From contig JAJTTP010000006.1 of assembly GCA_023313575.1 (NCBI GenBank), forward strand, positions 1,674,001-1,738,000: a stretch of DNA of 64,000 bases. Direction: 5' to 3'. The notes below the pieces were generated by a model. That model saw only the letters and a list, made by a program, of their open reading frames with translations, was not told the DNA's origin and made no database searches. The position numbers and the translations under genes are program-made. Below, one piece after another: positions 22,310 through 34,729 of the stretch (position 1 is the first letter of the stretch; each line of letters begins with the position of its first letter). The DNA comes from Eutypella sp. D-1 (Eukaryota; Ascomycota; Sordariomycetes; Xylariales; Diatrypaceae).

Positions 22310-25300
22310 TTGCAGGGGAGTCTGGAGTTATGGCACGGTGACTTCACGTGCTGACCCGCTCCCCAGCCCTTGATCTCTGGTATGAATTACGATTGATGGA
22401 TGACCGAGGTTCAATTGCCATGTAAAAGATATGATGTATTCAATCACATGTGTATCAATAGTCTGGTATTGCCCAGTTGGATGCGGAGGCTTCACGGGAT
22501 GATGTTCTTGTTTCTCCTTTTCCCCTTCTACTGCTTTCTCTTTAGACTTGTATCTACCTATATATCCACCTGGGAGGCAGGTCTTGATAGCTTCGGCCTT
22601 TCCTTCATCTTATTTCTTGTCAATTAGAAATCTCTTCCTTACTCATGGGTCATGTAGCTGGATGATCATGTAGGTCGGATTCCTTTCTTCTCGGTTCTTG
22701 GGCTCTTTTCATTGGTAGGACGGGGAAAGAAGATGCAATTGATAGATTAGAGTTATACATACTTTTACCCTACTTGCCATCATCGCGATTCCCGACATCA
22801 TGTCACGTACATACCTCTTGATCACTAAGGCATGGCCGAACTATTCAATTGCTTTCCACGTGGTAAGCCCGGCCAACCGGGATGATGAACGATGATATTC
22901 ACCCTGTTTCAACTATACTTGCATTTCCATATATCCTACCCAGTGCACTCGCGTGGTTTACCAGATGACCGGCTCACTCTGCATCGATACACACGGCTAC
23001 ACGATCTCTAACTACCTGAAGTTGCAAGTAAGGGCCTGCCATAACGATACCAGCAGCTTGCGCGCTAGCCATGCTCGTTACCGGACGAATCGGAAACGGA
23101 AGCGAAGCTTTCATCCGACCAACCAGCCAACAAGCCACGCAGTTCGAACAGTCCTATTTGGAGAGACACTGGCAGACTGACAGGTAGGGCTTCAAAGGAC
23201 TAGCTCCGCAGAGAACGATAGGTAACTATACTTGCGTTAGATAAAGCGCATTGAAAGGCCAGTGCCGTTTCACCCTTCCTCGCTCTTTTCTTGATCTGCC
23301 CGATGAACATCTACATAACGCAAGTATGATACACAGTCCGGCCGATCCGGCCGGTGTTCTCTGAGGCGATAATGTAAGACGGCCTATCTTCTTCCACTCT
23401 CTACATACACCACCCACCCACACGTAGATACGTCCTAATGCGGCTTATCTACCTAGCTACATGGGGTAACTTGTGGGCTGGGCTTGGTGTTGGAGTCGGT
23501 TGCAGTGCAGGACCAGGAAAGGTATGCTTCCAGACGCCATGACCCATACAGGCTTCTTCCGTGCTTCCATGCATTTTGTATCGAACCCCACTTAGGGGTT
23601 GGGGGAGGGGGGAGTTGGTCGGGGTTATGATGTGATCATCAGGTACCGTGCAACCGGCGCATCCCCTCCTGCATGGTGCGTGGGAGAAATAGCCCTGTGA
23701 GCCTTACCTGAACGCCTCCTTACCACCGATGCTCTAGATTAAGTAGGTACGCATATGGTCGCATAACCTAGGACCTAGCTACATTAGCCGTGTACACCCG
23801 CTACATAGCTGCCAGCTCATGCAACACGACGTCATCTCAGAATGATTATTTGGTATGGATTTTATTGCCTGTAAGATAAGAGATAGGCGGCGTGCCAGGT
23901 CGGTAGGGCCAGGGTGAGGCTGAAAGCGGCGGAGAGCAGACCAGGGCAATTGGCGCATAGCTTATCGAGCCAGTCCAGGTGGATATCATGCCTACATTCT
24001 TACATACCCGTCGACACCTAGGTTATGGGATGTATGCATTCGACTTGAAGTTGCATCGTAGTCATACCGAAGAAAGATTCTCAGGTTTGTTTCCAAACTG
24101 GGCGAGCAAGACTGTTCAAAACCTGACTGGGTTACGCTGCATGGTTTCCCTCTGTACTAACTACTGGTAGCATTATGTGGTTGGGTATAAACATCTTATG
24201 TAAGATGATCGATTCAATCATATATATGAATGTACTCCAGGTAGCAATATCCCATGCGTCTCTGACACACCTACAAATTCTCTACAGGAACAGTCGCCCT
24301 AGTTTCGGTTTAAAGATACTTGCAAGGTATCCAGCTGAGCCCGAGACCGTCCCACGCCCTACCGACCATGTCGGGCTGGTCGGATAAATGGATTTATCGG
24401 TACTCAATCACGATAGACTTGAAGTATTGAATAATTATTAGCTGACGTGAGAATGCAACTCAACCACATGGTTATGCGATTTGTATGCCATTAACTTTCA
24501 AGGTTCCTCGCCCCTTTTGGACTGGCAGCCGATGCGTGTAACCAGCAGGGGTAGAGGGGCCAATGCCGGCTTCCCGACGGTAGAAATATTCTAGAAGGTA
24601 GCGAAAAGGAAGACTTTATTTAGATTGATGTAATGTCCACGCGCTTGTGAGGTAACATAGATAGCAACATCGTGCACGTAGGGAGACATGCACCAGTATC
24701 TTCCCAGCTTGACCTCAGGATGCAACCGAAAGCAAGCATACTAGCAATCCTTAGGCCTATTTTAGGGCCCATCTCACAGCAGAGCAAGATCGTAGAGATC
24801 GGGGATTCCGATTGAACCACACTCCTTAACTAACCTGGACTACTATCAACCTTTAAGGCTTCAATAAACTGCGTTGACTTTGGGGTAAATGATACGGCAG
24901 ATAAAAGGGGAATCGGTAAAAAAGTGGGGATTCCATCATGAAGATAGCTGATGTCTGTACTGGTAATCCGAGATGCCACTCAACGTAGGGCGAAATTCCA
25001 ACACACTCAATCCCATCTTCGATTCTAGAGCCAAAAATTGTACTGCTTGAAGCGGCGTTGGTGCTAAGCTCCGACCGCGGGTGCCCATGCCTTTCTTTCC
25101 CCTTTTGCTCTTTTTCTGAATTCGATGCCTCCGCAAGGCCTCAGATATGTGACGACTTGCATGATTTGGTTTTTGATTTCCTCATATTGGAGACATTAGC
25201 TAAAACCATATGGCCTCTAAAGCAGGCTAGTGTAGGGCTGTTGCCTGCTGTTGATCTGGATCTCTTCTTGGAAACCCAGATATGCTGTGCTCTTGTGTGT

Positions 25301-25332
25301 CAAGACTAGAGATTATCTTGAAGTTGAAGCCA
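22310..25332. other. Intergenic region, about 3 kb
   Basis: 3' flanks of the bZIP gene and of the leftward membrane-protein gene. No exon is recognised. Short frames (up to about 80 codons) have no motif. A G-rich stretch is at 23595-23625. Confidence 0.5.
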
Positions 25333-27669
25333 TCACACGGCAGTCACTGAGTCTCCTGACTGGCCCTCAGGGTCTGGCGAATGAATATCTTCAGGCCTGT
25401 CAGAGCCAATAGGGGAAGATTGGAATCGGGAACGGTTGCTAGACACACTCCAGACAGAGTTGTTGGTTGAGTTGGTTGAGTGATCAGGGTCCGCCAAATA
25501 TTTCCGTTGGAGGACAGGATGTTCCAAGCGGGAAATATCTACACAAGCAACCAAATCGTTCCCTTCTGTCACGGGAACTGAAGCTGTGCCTCTGGACCAA
25601 GATCCATAACCCATTCCTTCGTGGGCCAATCGTTGCAACTGAAGAATCCCATTTGTGGTCCATTCCAAATAGGCGTATTGATTGCACCAATTTCTTTTAA
25701 AAAGAAACGCGAATAGGGGCTCCATGGTATAGGAAGCCGTTATAATTAATATCCCAGTTGCGAGGGTAAAGCACAGCCCAAAAATGCTCAACGATGCATA
25801 TGCTGTACTTCGAACTTTCTGGCATTAGGTCAGTAAGGGTCATTCAGGAGAGGCCGGTAGCTCTATACCTGGCTCCGACATAACCAACTCAGTTCAGGCG
25901 ATGTGAAGTTCACACGCCAGCGAAGAACGTTTGGGTCTCTGGGACCATATGCCATATCGGCATATGCTGCCTGCCGCACTGCATTTCCAATCTGAAACCA
26001 ATTCGTAACATCAAGCTGCCACTGATTCGATGACAATGGCCCTTGGGTACCTCTAAGCAAACGCTGACTGGATTGAAGAGCTTTGGTACCAAGCTGCGAC
26101 AGAATATGGCCTATATTTCTAGGACTTGTGCTTAGAGATATCATGGTATACAAGAAGAATGCTTCTTCCGGGGTAGTAGCTATGTCCTTGGCATAGTGTG
26201 CATAGCTGGAGCCAAAGTATGGTGCAACACCAGCTATTGCGTCTCGCAGGCTAGCTATTGGTCCACATTGTTTAATGCCGGAACCGCGGCAGAATTGATG
26301 TTGCTCAGCACATCCGAGAGGTGAGGCTGGCTCCAAAGGAAGATAGATCGGCAACATAAAATCTTTATCTTCCGGTGCGATTGATGACGAGACTAATAGA
26401 TTCGTAGGGGTCGTGGACACACCGTACCAAATATCATCGGACGGCTGGGAGTAGATTATTCCATTCCCAGATAAAAAAATAAGATATATGTCGGCATCTT
26501 CCCGGGAGAGTGAATGGATTGGTGCGAAGTCTGAAGATAGAGAATAAGTTGTGTTATCTTTTACCGGGGCCTCGAATGCGCTGCGATTTGCGTGTTAGTA
26601 CAGGTGAGACTACATCTGCGGACTAGATAACTGCGAGTTGATGAATTATTCATAATCATCTCCACTATCCCGGGTATTTAGCTTACTCTAACTGGTATTG
26701 AGCAGAATGCATAGTAATATCCGAGGACCTCGCGATTGAGTATTGAGACGCAACCGATTGAGCGGCATACGTGTAATTTCCCAAACCAGCCAATGGGCCG
26801 TAGTGATAAAACGTAACGCTTCCTAGAGAGGATACGTTTCTTTGGCTCGTAAACCCCTTGGTAACCAGAGGTGCACAATGGAGAATACTCCTCCATTTTA
26901 TCCTTTTGTCAGGAGGAGTATTCAAGCCAAAGTCATCGTGGCTATCTATGTAACCGGTATCGAATCGTATATTTGTTGATATGTTTCGACACATTTCATT
27001 AAAAAACGGGCAGCTCGCCGTAACGTTCACGGTGGAGGGGAGTCTGTTCGTAGCAAAGCCGCCACAGCCAAGATTATTGTCGCTATTGTTAGAATAGCAT
27101 CGCTGGGCATGGTTGGCGGCATTATTGACTCGTTCAGCTAGAAACATATCGCTGTACCAAAAGCCCGGTTGAGTCCTAGCCGGGGACAAGGTATATCCGC
27201 AGTGTTTACTATCGATCAAGACTTCGTTGCCAGCAGGAGTTGATATCAATATAGAGGAGGAAAATATGCCGGCAGTCGTGAAACTCGCGATACATAAAAC
27301 AGCGGCAAACAGTGCAAAAGTCGATCGAGGACGCCTCGAGGATTGATATGACCATAGCAACTGACAAAGCAGCTTGAGACTTTCTTCAGGGGAAGAAGAA
27401 TTGCGTAGGATGGCCTGACGTTGATGGTAAAGGGATTCCTGTGGCTCTGGCGTCGAATAAAATTGATGGAGGGCAAAACAGAGAATTCTCCAGAAACGGG
27501 TAGCTACAAAGGCAATAAAGAAGGCGATGAACGCGATCAGAAGATTCGCATCTGCTTGTTTTAAAGTGAGAGTAGCGCCCATGAGCTGCCCATGAGACCA
27601 ATTTACCCAAGGTCCAATATAAATTGGATATTGGTCGCCTATGGCGCCGCCACGAGTTGTAGAGACCAT
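25333..27669 (-). CDS. Fungal orphan membrane protein with large cysteine-containing ectodomain
   Basis: Exons are 26687-27669, 25869-26580 and 25333-25818, giving 726 residues. Introns are 26581-26686 (with a textbook tactaac branch site) and 25819-25868 (50 nt). Three clear membrane segments are visible: near residues 43-65 (LLIAFIAFFIAFVATRFW), near 115-140, and in exon 3 (SLSIFGLCFTLATGILII). Between the second and third lie about 430 residues with many NxS/T sites and paired cysteines. The block FWYSDMFLAERVNNAANHAQ followed by a CY motif and an NATCPF-like stretch (here NVTASCPF) recurs in multi-copy fungal membrane proteins I recall, none with a known function. A cytosolic Ser/Asn-rich tail ends the protein. 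The start is the first ATG; a TTG four codons upstream is not used. Confidence 0.85.
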
Positions 27670-29871
27670 GCTGGGAATCAAGCGTTCGATAAAATCAGGA
27701 GATTTGTTCTAGGACATATGAACTGTTCCTCTATGCTGTGAGATGGACTTGCTTCAGGATTAAATCTATTATGGGCGAGACGTACTGGGGTTCTTTTATA
27801 AACATGACGACTCCGCTGAAAGGCTAGAAAAAACCCCTTGAGATAAGAAGCTCTCCCAGTTACATACTTCCAACGCTTCTACGTAAAATTTGCCCCTATC
27901 TCTATGCGACCATGTCGTAAATCTGCTTTTCGAATTTCCTAAGAAGCATGTCGTAGCGAGCCATTATGTTAGGTGGCAAGCTTGCTGTGCCATGTGGCTG
28001 TAGAAAATGATACTGTCAGACTCTGTGAGACGGTAAGATGGAAACTGTAGCCTTCGGTGTAGGCGGAGACTAAGTTTAGTAATGGCCCATCACGGCGTGT
28101 CCGGGAAATTCACAACGAGTTTGCGTAAGGCTATGGGGTGCAGGCTGTGGCGCATTAACACACAATGGTACTCTGCCATTGTGTAGCACATGGAAGTCCT
28201 ATGGCAAATGTTAGGGGGTTGATGAATACCTAGGTAGTTGATAATGCACTGATTATATCCAAATGGCTGAAGATTAATTATATACGCCAGCTAGGTAACG
28301 TTTCGCTACTGTTGCATTATTTAACTGTAGCGAATCAATCACCCCTGTGAATTGATTTTATTCAAAAGAAGATAGAGAAGCGATAATCATTTAAAGTAAT
28401 CGCTGGCTAGTTAAAGGGGATGACCATTTAACATAGGCCATAACACATTTCCTTATATAGTCGAAAGGGCCACCACAAAAAGGGTAAACCCTATGTGACG
28501 TTATATATGGAGGTTTATTATTCTGGAATGTGTGGTTTGTAACATCAACATTGTGGAAGTGCTGCAAGGCAACGCTTAGCTCGAGTCCCCAATGAGTGAG
28601 TTGAGCTGGGACTGTTATACCGGATTTATGTCTTGTATTCGATTTAAGACAGTAGCGGAGAAATACGAGGGGGTCTCATTATTTTCAAAGACTTATATCA
28701 GGTCAGACGCTAAATTATAAACAGTTAAAAAGATGTGTATGATATTCGGTATGAATTGTTTATATGAATACGGGGTGTGGGGCGAGCCGGTGAACCCCTA
28801 TTACCCCTATTTGTGGCAGGTGGGGCAAATGCGAGCAGACAACTAATGCTGTCACAATGCTCTATTCGCGAAGTGGACTGCATTCAAATGCGAGGCAAGT
28901 ACTAGATGTTGTTTTCTGGTCATCCACACACAATTTATAGGCTTAATTAGTTTAAAAGCGGAGGGAACAATTATCGATTAAAATATTGCCAATCAGACAT
29001 GATAAAATTTAGCAACTTAAGTAGTTTCGCATCTGTTATAGCGGATGGACAATCGTATAAGATATTCACATACTATATATGGTTTGTTTGGCGCGCTATT
29101 GCTTGCCATCTTTTCATTTATAGGCACTTGTGTTCTGTCGCATCCGTAAATCAGTAAAAGTGACATCTAAGCTTGCTGTAAACCCCCTCCCCCCGGGATT
29201 TCACACTTCTCGGATGGGCTTCAAGTATCTATATGACACGTAATAACGTATGAAAATAGAAATATAAGGCCACTATCTCTATTCGTGCTATAAATTTAAC
29301 TGTTAACCACCTGGCTAGATAACTAGGGGCCTAGGGCTTAGCGTATACTGGATCTAACCCCACCCTAAGGTTAGCCAAGCCGGGCGACGTACCGCGAAGG
29401 ATTGGGCTTATCCTCCTTAAAGGATTGTAAAACCCTGGTCGTATATGGGTTATAAGTTGGATTTTTTTTTTTTTCCTAAGCCGCAAAACTGTCAGGATTG
29501 GCCGACGTATATTGCGTGCACGCGAAATAAAATCTAGTCTTAGGAATTTACCTTACTCTAGTACAAGACCAACGAGCCGCACAGACCGGCACAGCCGGTA
29601 AGGGATTCTTTTATATAAGATGGCGCCATGTATACTCGAGCCAGTGTTATTCCTTCCTTGTACAACAACAGAATTCGATAACTGATCTTCTGGGCCACCG
29701 AGCGCCGTGAAAGTTGCCTTACACCGCTCAAGAAGAAATCGTTCAAGAGCTGTTCGCACTTCATATTCCCAATTCTTGCGTCATCGCAACGACCTGCGAT
29801 ATTGATATCTACCGAGCTTTCCCCGTATATAACACAGTATCTGCGCGGCTAGGCGCCTCCTCGCTTCCGCG
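27670..29871. other. AT-rich intergenic region, possible degenerate repeat
   Basis: No exon is recognised. From about 28100 to 29500 the DNA is markedly AT-rich. It has a perfect 9-bp inverted repeat at 28160-28168/28176-28184 (ACACAATGG, 7-base loop), a TACCTAGGTA at 28227 and a T-run at about 29462-29474. The composition would suit an old RIP-mutated repeat, but no transposon protein or terminal repeat was seen. Upstream of 29872 is the promoter of the acyltransferase-like gene. Confidence 0.4.
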
Positions 29872-31269
29872 ATGGACTACCACGCCTTGTACGATCCATC
29901 GCTTATGGCCGTGCTCTCAATTATTGTGGTTGGCTTCACGCCTTCTTCTTCTCTGCTACGCGTGGCACTTCTCCCCTTGTTGAGCGCTATGACGTGGCAT
30001 TGCATTCAGACGTGCACCCGAGATATATCTAGAGGCCCCTGGGCAGGTACTGTCGCGGGATACGCGTTCGCACTTCTCATGCATTATGTGGATATCGCCG
30101 TGCTCAGTAGATGGGCCTTCGAGCTGCAGGGACCGGAGAGGAATCTGCTCACTGGGGCCGTACGGGTGCCGTCTACAAAACCAGCCAGCAGATCGGATGG
30201 AGATGACCCACTGCGGTCGAAGCTGATCGCCCGTCTGAAGTTTGGGCTGTCGGTCTTCTGCTCGATGCGATTTATCAACACGCCGCATCAGCCTAAAACG
30301 CTACCCCGGCTGAGCGAGGAGCTACTTCAGTCCCGCGCGCGCTTTCTCGTCCATACCGCGGTCAGAATTCTGTTCTGCTACCTCTTCCTCGACCTCATTG
30401 GCTCTATGTCCGATTCGGACGTGCCAGCCAGGTTTTACACACTTGACAAGGTCAGCCTTCTCACGAGGCTTCACGAAGTAACTCTGGAGGAGATGGTGAT
30501 GAGATTTGGTGCCGCCTTCGCATCTGGGGCGTCATCCATCTGCATACAGGGAGGCCTGTATCATATCATGGCATTCCTCACCGTGGCAACGGGCCTTCAG
30601 TCGCCCGAGGACTGGCCTCCGTACTCCGGACCAATCTCCCGGGCGTATAGTGTGAGGAACTTCTGGAGGTACTGTTTTTCTGCCCACAATACTTGCATCT
30701 TGGCATGCTGACTGGCGACGTTACAGCATATTCTGGCATCAGATTAACACGCACAGGCTTTGCGTTGTATCCCATTACTTGCTGTTTGATGTGCTACGGA
30801 TGAAGAGGGCTAGTAGAATGACGCGATATGCACGCCCTTTTCTAATATTCTTCGTATCTGCGGTTACGCATATTCCCATCGACCTCGTCTTTGGTAGGTG
30901 TTCTGTCCTCGTAGAGAACCCACCGACCGTTGTGGGGAAGAGGGAAGACTGACTAACGGGCTTTCAGGGACGCCGATCTCTCGCTCTGGGGCGTTGCCCT
31001 TCTTCTGTATCCAGCCCCTCGGGATCCTGATCGAAGATCTCGCTTATCCAATTCGCCAGCTCATCCGGCCCTCCTCCGGGGGTCTCTTGGCAAACTTCTT
31101 ATATCGGTTCTTAGGCTTCATGTGGACTGCCGTGTGGATGGCGTGGACTGCTCCTGCGTATGTGTACCCCATGCTGGCACAAGACGGCCCGAGGGACGAT
31201 GGCATTGTGCCAGTCAGCATCATAGGGTACGTTAAGCATACGATGGAGGGAAAATCTCCGACTCCATAA
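29872..31269 (+). CDS. Wax-synthase-like (MBOAT_2) membrane O-acyltransferase
   Basis: Integral membrane acyltransferase-like protein. Exons are 29872-30668, 30727-30893 and 30968-31269, giving 421 residues. The frame closes through introns 30669-30726 and 30894-30967. Several hydrophobic segments span the protein. The motif SVRNFWSIFWHQINTHR, rebuilt across intron 1, carries the conserved FWHQ of the wax-synthase domain, with HY...L downstream and a late THIPIDL. Fungal members acetylate or acylate terpenoid and other secondary metabolites. The substrate cannot be told here. It lies 8 kb from a P450 in the same orientation, which makes a tailoring role plausible but unproven. The active-site histidine is present. 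Confidence 0.85.
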
Positions 31270-32663
31270 AGAATGTAGACCATATGCCCCAGCGCTGCTT
31301 GTGGTAGACATCATCCTTTATCACCAAGCTAATCGAACGGTGTGGTCTCTACGGTGTGCTATATTTGTCTCTTCAAAAGAAACGAATAGTTCTGCGATTA
31401 CTTCTTAGATATAGTCTTGTTTATTTTGATGCATTAAATAAAAACTTTAAGTTTCAATTTTCTTGGATTATAACTATGGCTATCCGGTTGGACCCCCCTT
31501 TACCCCTATTCATAAGTACTTGATCTAAGCAGCCTTAGAGCTATTCATGGCTATGGGTGGCCTTAAACACGGGACATCGCCTTACATGTGGTAATTATGA
31601 CATCGACCATTCTAGTTACTTAACAATGATGGTAAAACCCAATACGACTTAGTAGGTCCGGGGGCTTTGCCAAAGTGTGCATTTCATAGCAAAGTCGCGG
31701 AATGTCAGACCTGAGAGATACTTGAACTAATGGCTTGTGCTTGGGATGGTATCACGGCAATAGCTTCTAGAGAAATTCCCTGATACTTAATTACAAGGTA
31801 GGCGTGCACAATGCAGCAGCAGAAAGGGTTCGTTGATATCAGAGGGTTTGTGCATGTGTGAGTTTACTGGGCACAGTGGTAAACCAGCAGCAACTATGTA
31901 GCATTGATAAAAGGCAGCACCAAATCAAATAACAGAGTGAACGCAAAGCATAACACTATGATAGAGTTAAATCTGAAAACTCACAATGGGTTTAACAAAC
32001 CTTTGAGATTGTTAAGCAGATCAGGTAGGTAGTGACATACCAGGAGTAAAAGGAAAGGTTATCTTCAATCTTCAAGAGGGTTTCTAAGGTTACATCCCAA
32101 TTATTGACTTTGATTATTACGTTTTACAGATTTTATCGTGTCATCGCACTCCGAATAATAGCCGACAGTGTACCATTAATAGGCAATTCTTTAGCGCGTC
32201 ATACCAGCGCGTCAGCGCGTACTTGACACTAAGGTTCAGTTAGTTCTAACGCACTGCGGAAGTCTCCATCAAAGGCAAGAAACAACTTTGCCTAGTTACC
32301 GTTATTGCAAGCACTTGCATTCACAGAACAACAACAGCTTCACACTAAATCATCTTATAGATCACCCTCCCAACATTATTCTCGCTTTAGTTCTAGCTGA
32401 GGGAATAGAGGCATTGTCATTTTTCTTTTTCAAATTTTCTTTACAGGGATCAAGCCATTCTGTTTCTGGTCACGACTATTTTTTTCCCCTTTCGGCATTG
32501 CTTTGCCTTGCCACGAAGGACCCCCCGTGTGCTTGCCTTTTCCTTGAAGATGCGACGCTTGCATTGCATGATACCTTGGATAAATCTTGTTGGTTAGGTC
32601 AACTGTCTTCGAAAATTACCGTTTAGCGGGCATTTGGTTAGAAATTTCGATAAATAGAACGCT
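31270..32663. other. Intergenic region, about 1.4 kb
   Basis: 3' flank of the acyltransferase gene and upstream of the 32664 gene. AT-rich, with a short GCGCGTCA direct repeat near 32195-32220. A 112-codon frame at 32288-32626 is Phe- and Leu-rich with no motif and more likely lies in leader or promoter DNA. Confidence 0.5.
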
Positions 32664-33524
32664 ATGGTCGCTAATAACACACGCGGCCTTTCCGCCTCCC
32701 GCTGGGCCATGGGGTCGGGCCCGAGGTCGGGCTCGAGGTCAGGCTCGAGGCCCGCCGCTCCATCGTCGCTCTTCCCTTCCTCGCGCTTGGACGAACCCTC
32801 TATTGGCGTCCCCTACGGTGGCGACCGGCCGAGCCCCCAGCAGGAGCTGTCCCGATTCCTGAAGATCGTCTCGCGCATCCGGTGGAAGTTGCCGTTCTTG
32901 GACTATGGGTACAAGCTTGCGACTGACCGCGCGGGCCAGACGAAGCAGGAGATCGATGCCAATGAGATACACTTCAAGATTGATTTCTACGAGATCTACA
33001 TGCACCTCGAACGGGCGATAGTGCACCTTCTCGGGGTGTACGGCATCGACGTCCACCGCTCCTCCCATGGAATCGACTACGGCAGCAACGGCAATGGACA
33101 CGGCAATGGCAACGGCGAGAAGACCACGAAATCTGGCGTGTCCCGCGAGCGCATAGGTCAACACCAGTATCACGTCAACGTGCTCTTGGCGCTCGACGAC
33201 CCGAACAACCCGTTGCACCCGGTCCTGGGCCGCGGAGAGGCCCGCAGGCAGCTTTGGAGCGCCAAAGACTTGCGGAACCGGTGGAAGAATGCCGACAGCA
33301 CCGACAGTGATGATACGCGACGTCAATTGTCGCTCGAAGCCTACAACCTTGAAGAGATGTTGCAGGCCATCCTCTCAGCGCTGGAAGAGGCGTATACCCT
33401 CGCGGCGCGCTACGTCGAGGAGAAGACAACTCCCCCAGCTACTCCCAGACAGGGCTCGAGCTCGAACACGGAAGAGCAAGACTGGGGCTTCATCGCCGAT
33501 GCGATGGACTGGGAAGCAGTTTAG
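32664..33524 (+). CDS. Conserved fungal protein of unknown function
   Basis: Single-exon gene, 286 residues, ATG at 32664. The N-terminal 55 residues are low complexity (GSGPRSGSRSGSR). Then comes a compact, probably helical domain: SRFLKIVSRIRWKLPFLDYG, EIHFKIDFYEIYMHLERAIV and HLLGVYGIDV. A Gly/Asn-rich insert (SNGNGHGNGNG) follows, then YHVNVLLALDDPNNPLHPVL and a helical end closing DWGFIADAMDWEAV. I recognise this arrangement as a widespread ascomycete family without an assigned role. No signal peptide or membrane segment is present. The GC-rich third positions suggest a well expressed, constrained gene, unlike the surrounding AT-rich DNA. Confidence 0.85.
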   Translation: MVANNTRGLSASRWAMGSGPRSGSRSGSRPAAPSSLFPSSRLDEPSIGVPYGGDRPSPQQELSRFLKIVSRIRWKLPFLDYGYKLATDRAGQTKQEIDANEIHFKIDFYEIYMHLERAIVHLLGVYGIDVHRSSHGIDYGSNGNGHGNGNGEKTTKSGVSRERIGQHQYHVNVLLALDDPNNPLHPVLGRGEARRQLWSAKDLRNRWKNADSTDSDDTRRQLSLEAYNLEEMLQAILSALEEAYTLAARYVEEKTTPPATPRQGSSSNTEEQDWGFIADAMDWEAV

Positions 33525-33897
33525 AATGTCCCTTTTTTTCTCTATTCTTGTGTGGTATGGTGTTTTTCTTGCATGGGTTCTATGGGTAAGCCCTGGATAG
33601 AGGGCGTTACTTTGGTTGGTGATGCGGCGTTGTTTCTTGTAAACGGAATTCTGGCGTTCAGAGTATAGACTACACATCATCGATACCCAGGGGAGGCACG
33701 TTCTCCCATCCGTCCTATAGTTTCGGCCAATACACACTTTCGTACCTATTACCATTGTTTTCATACTGACGAACTGAGATGTAGCTTATACGTGAGACCA
33801 CTATATGAGCGTGCGGGGCTTAGCCATTTAATTTTTACCCAACATTGGATGATAATGATTGTACGTGGTGAAGCCATGATACTGTATGAGAGCGCCC
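33525..33897. other. Intergenic region between convergent genes
   Basis: 3' flanks of the 32664 gene and of the dehydrogenase gene. No coding or RNA feature is recognised. Confidence 0.5.
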
Positions 33898-34729
33898 TCA
33901 TTCCCACTTTCCAGGCTCGAAATTCACGACCTTGGTCCCATCCACGAAGGTGATGTAGAAGGGCCAGGCATCCGGATCCCGTGCGAGGCGGGTGTACAGC
34001 TCGGCATGAGCCTCCGCGTCCGGTGTGCGGCCCGCCGCACTGCCGTCTGCATTTCTCTGGTCGGCGACGAAGAACCTACGTATGGAACGTCAGCTTCCAG
34101 ACCGATACTTTCAGAGCCCCAATCCACATGCACCAAGAAAGTGTACATGGGTAAGAAGTGACAGTCATATCAACTCACCTAATCCCCTTCTCTTTGTACA
34201 GTTTATCTGCCGCTCCGAGCCAGTAGGCGCTCGCGTTCTTGACGGTGCCGAGCGTGGCGAAGTCGGGCGCCGGCGCAATGACCTTGGTGAGCTTGTTTCC
34301 CGTGTAAATGAACTGCTTCTTTCCGCCGCTCTTGTCGTCGCCCTTGCCCCACAGCCGGAAAGCTTCACGGGCGGCGACGAAGGCGCCTGTGACGCTGAGG
34401 TCGAGGTCGGCCCGCAAGCCCTCGAGCGGCACCGAGAACAGGTTCCCCGGCTCCGCGGCTGGCGACACGGACGCCGCGTTGAACACCACCACGTTGGGAG
34501 CCCCGCCGCTAAACGCTTCCGACACCGCCCCGTAGATCCCCTCGTATGCCGACGCGTCTGCCAGGTCCGCCTTCAGCGCTAGGTATCCCTCGGGCGTCTT
34601 CGACGGGGCACCGTCCCCGCGGGACACCACCGCCACTTCGTATCCTAACTCCCGAAAGCGCCGGGCCACCGCCGCCCCGATGTTGGCGCCGTAGCCTAGG
34701 ATGAGGACGATGGGTGTGTGGGGAGCCAT
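33898..34729 (-). CDS. Atypical short-chain dehydrogenase/reductase
   Basis: Exon 1 is 34179-34729 and exon 2 is 33898-34075, giving 242 residues (intron 34076-34178). The N-terminus has a Rossmann beta-alpha-beta: IVLILGYGANIGAAVARRF, with GxGxxIG in place of the common TGxxxGIG, and an arginine (VVSRG) after strand 2 that would favour NADP. NVVVFNAAS stands for the usual NNAG motif. The region expected to hold the catalytic Tyr-x3-Lys reads SAYWLGAADK, so the lysine is not at the expected spacing. The end, WPFYITFVDGTKVVNFEP, resembles a group of fungal SDR-like proteins. Function is unknown and the protein may bind a nucleotide without classical SDR catalysis. Confidence 0.85.
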
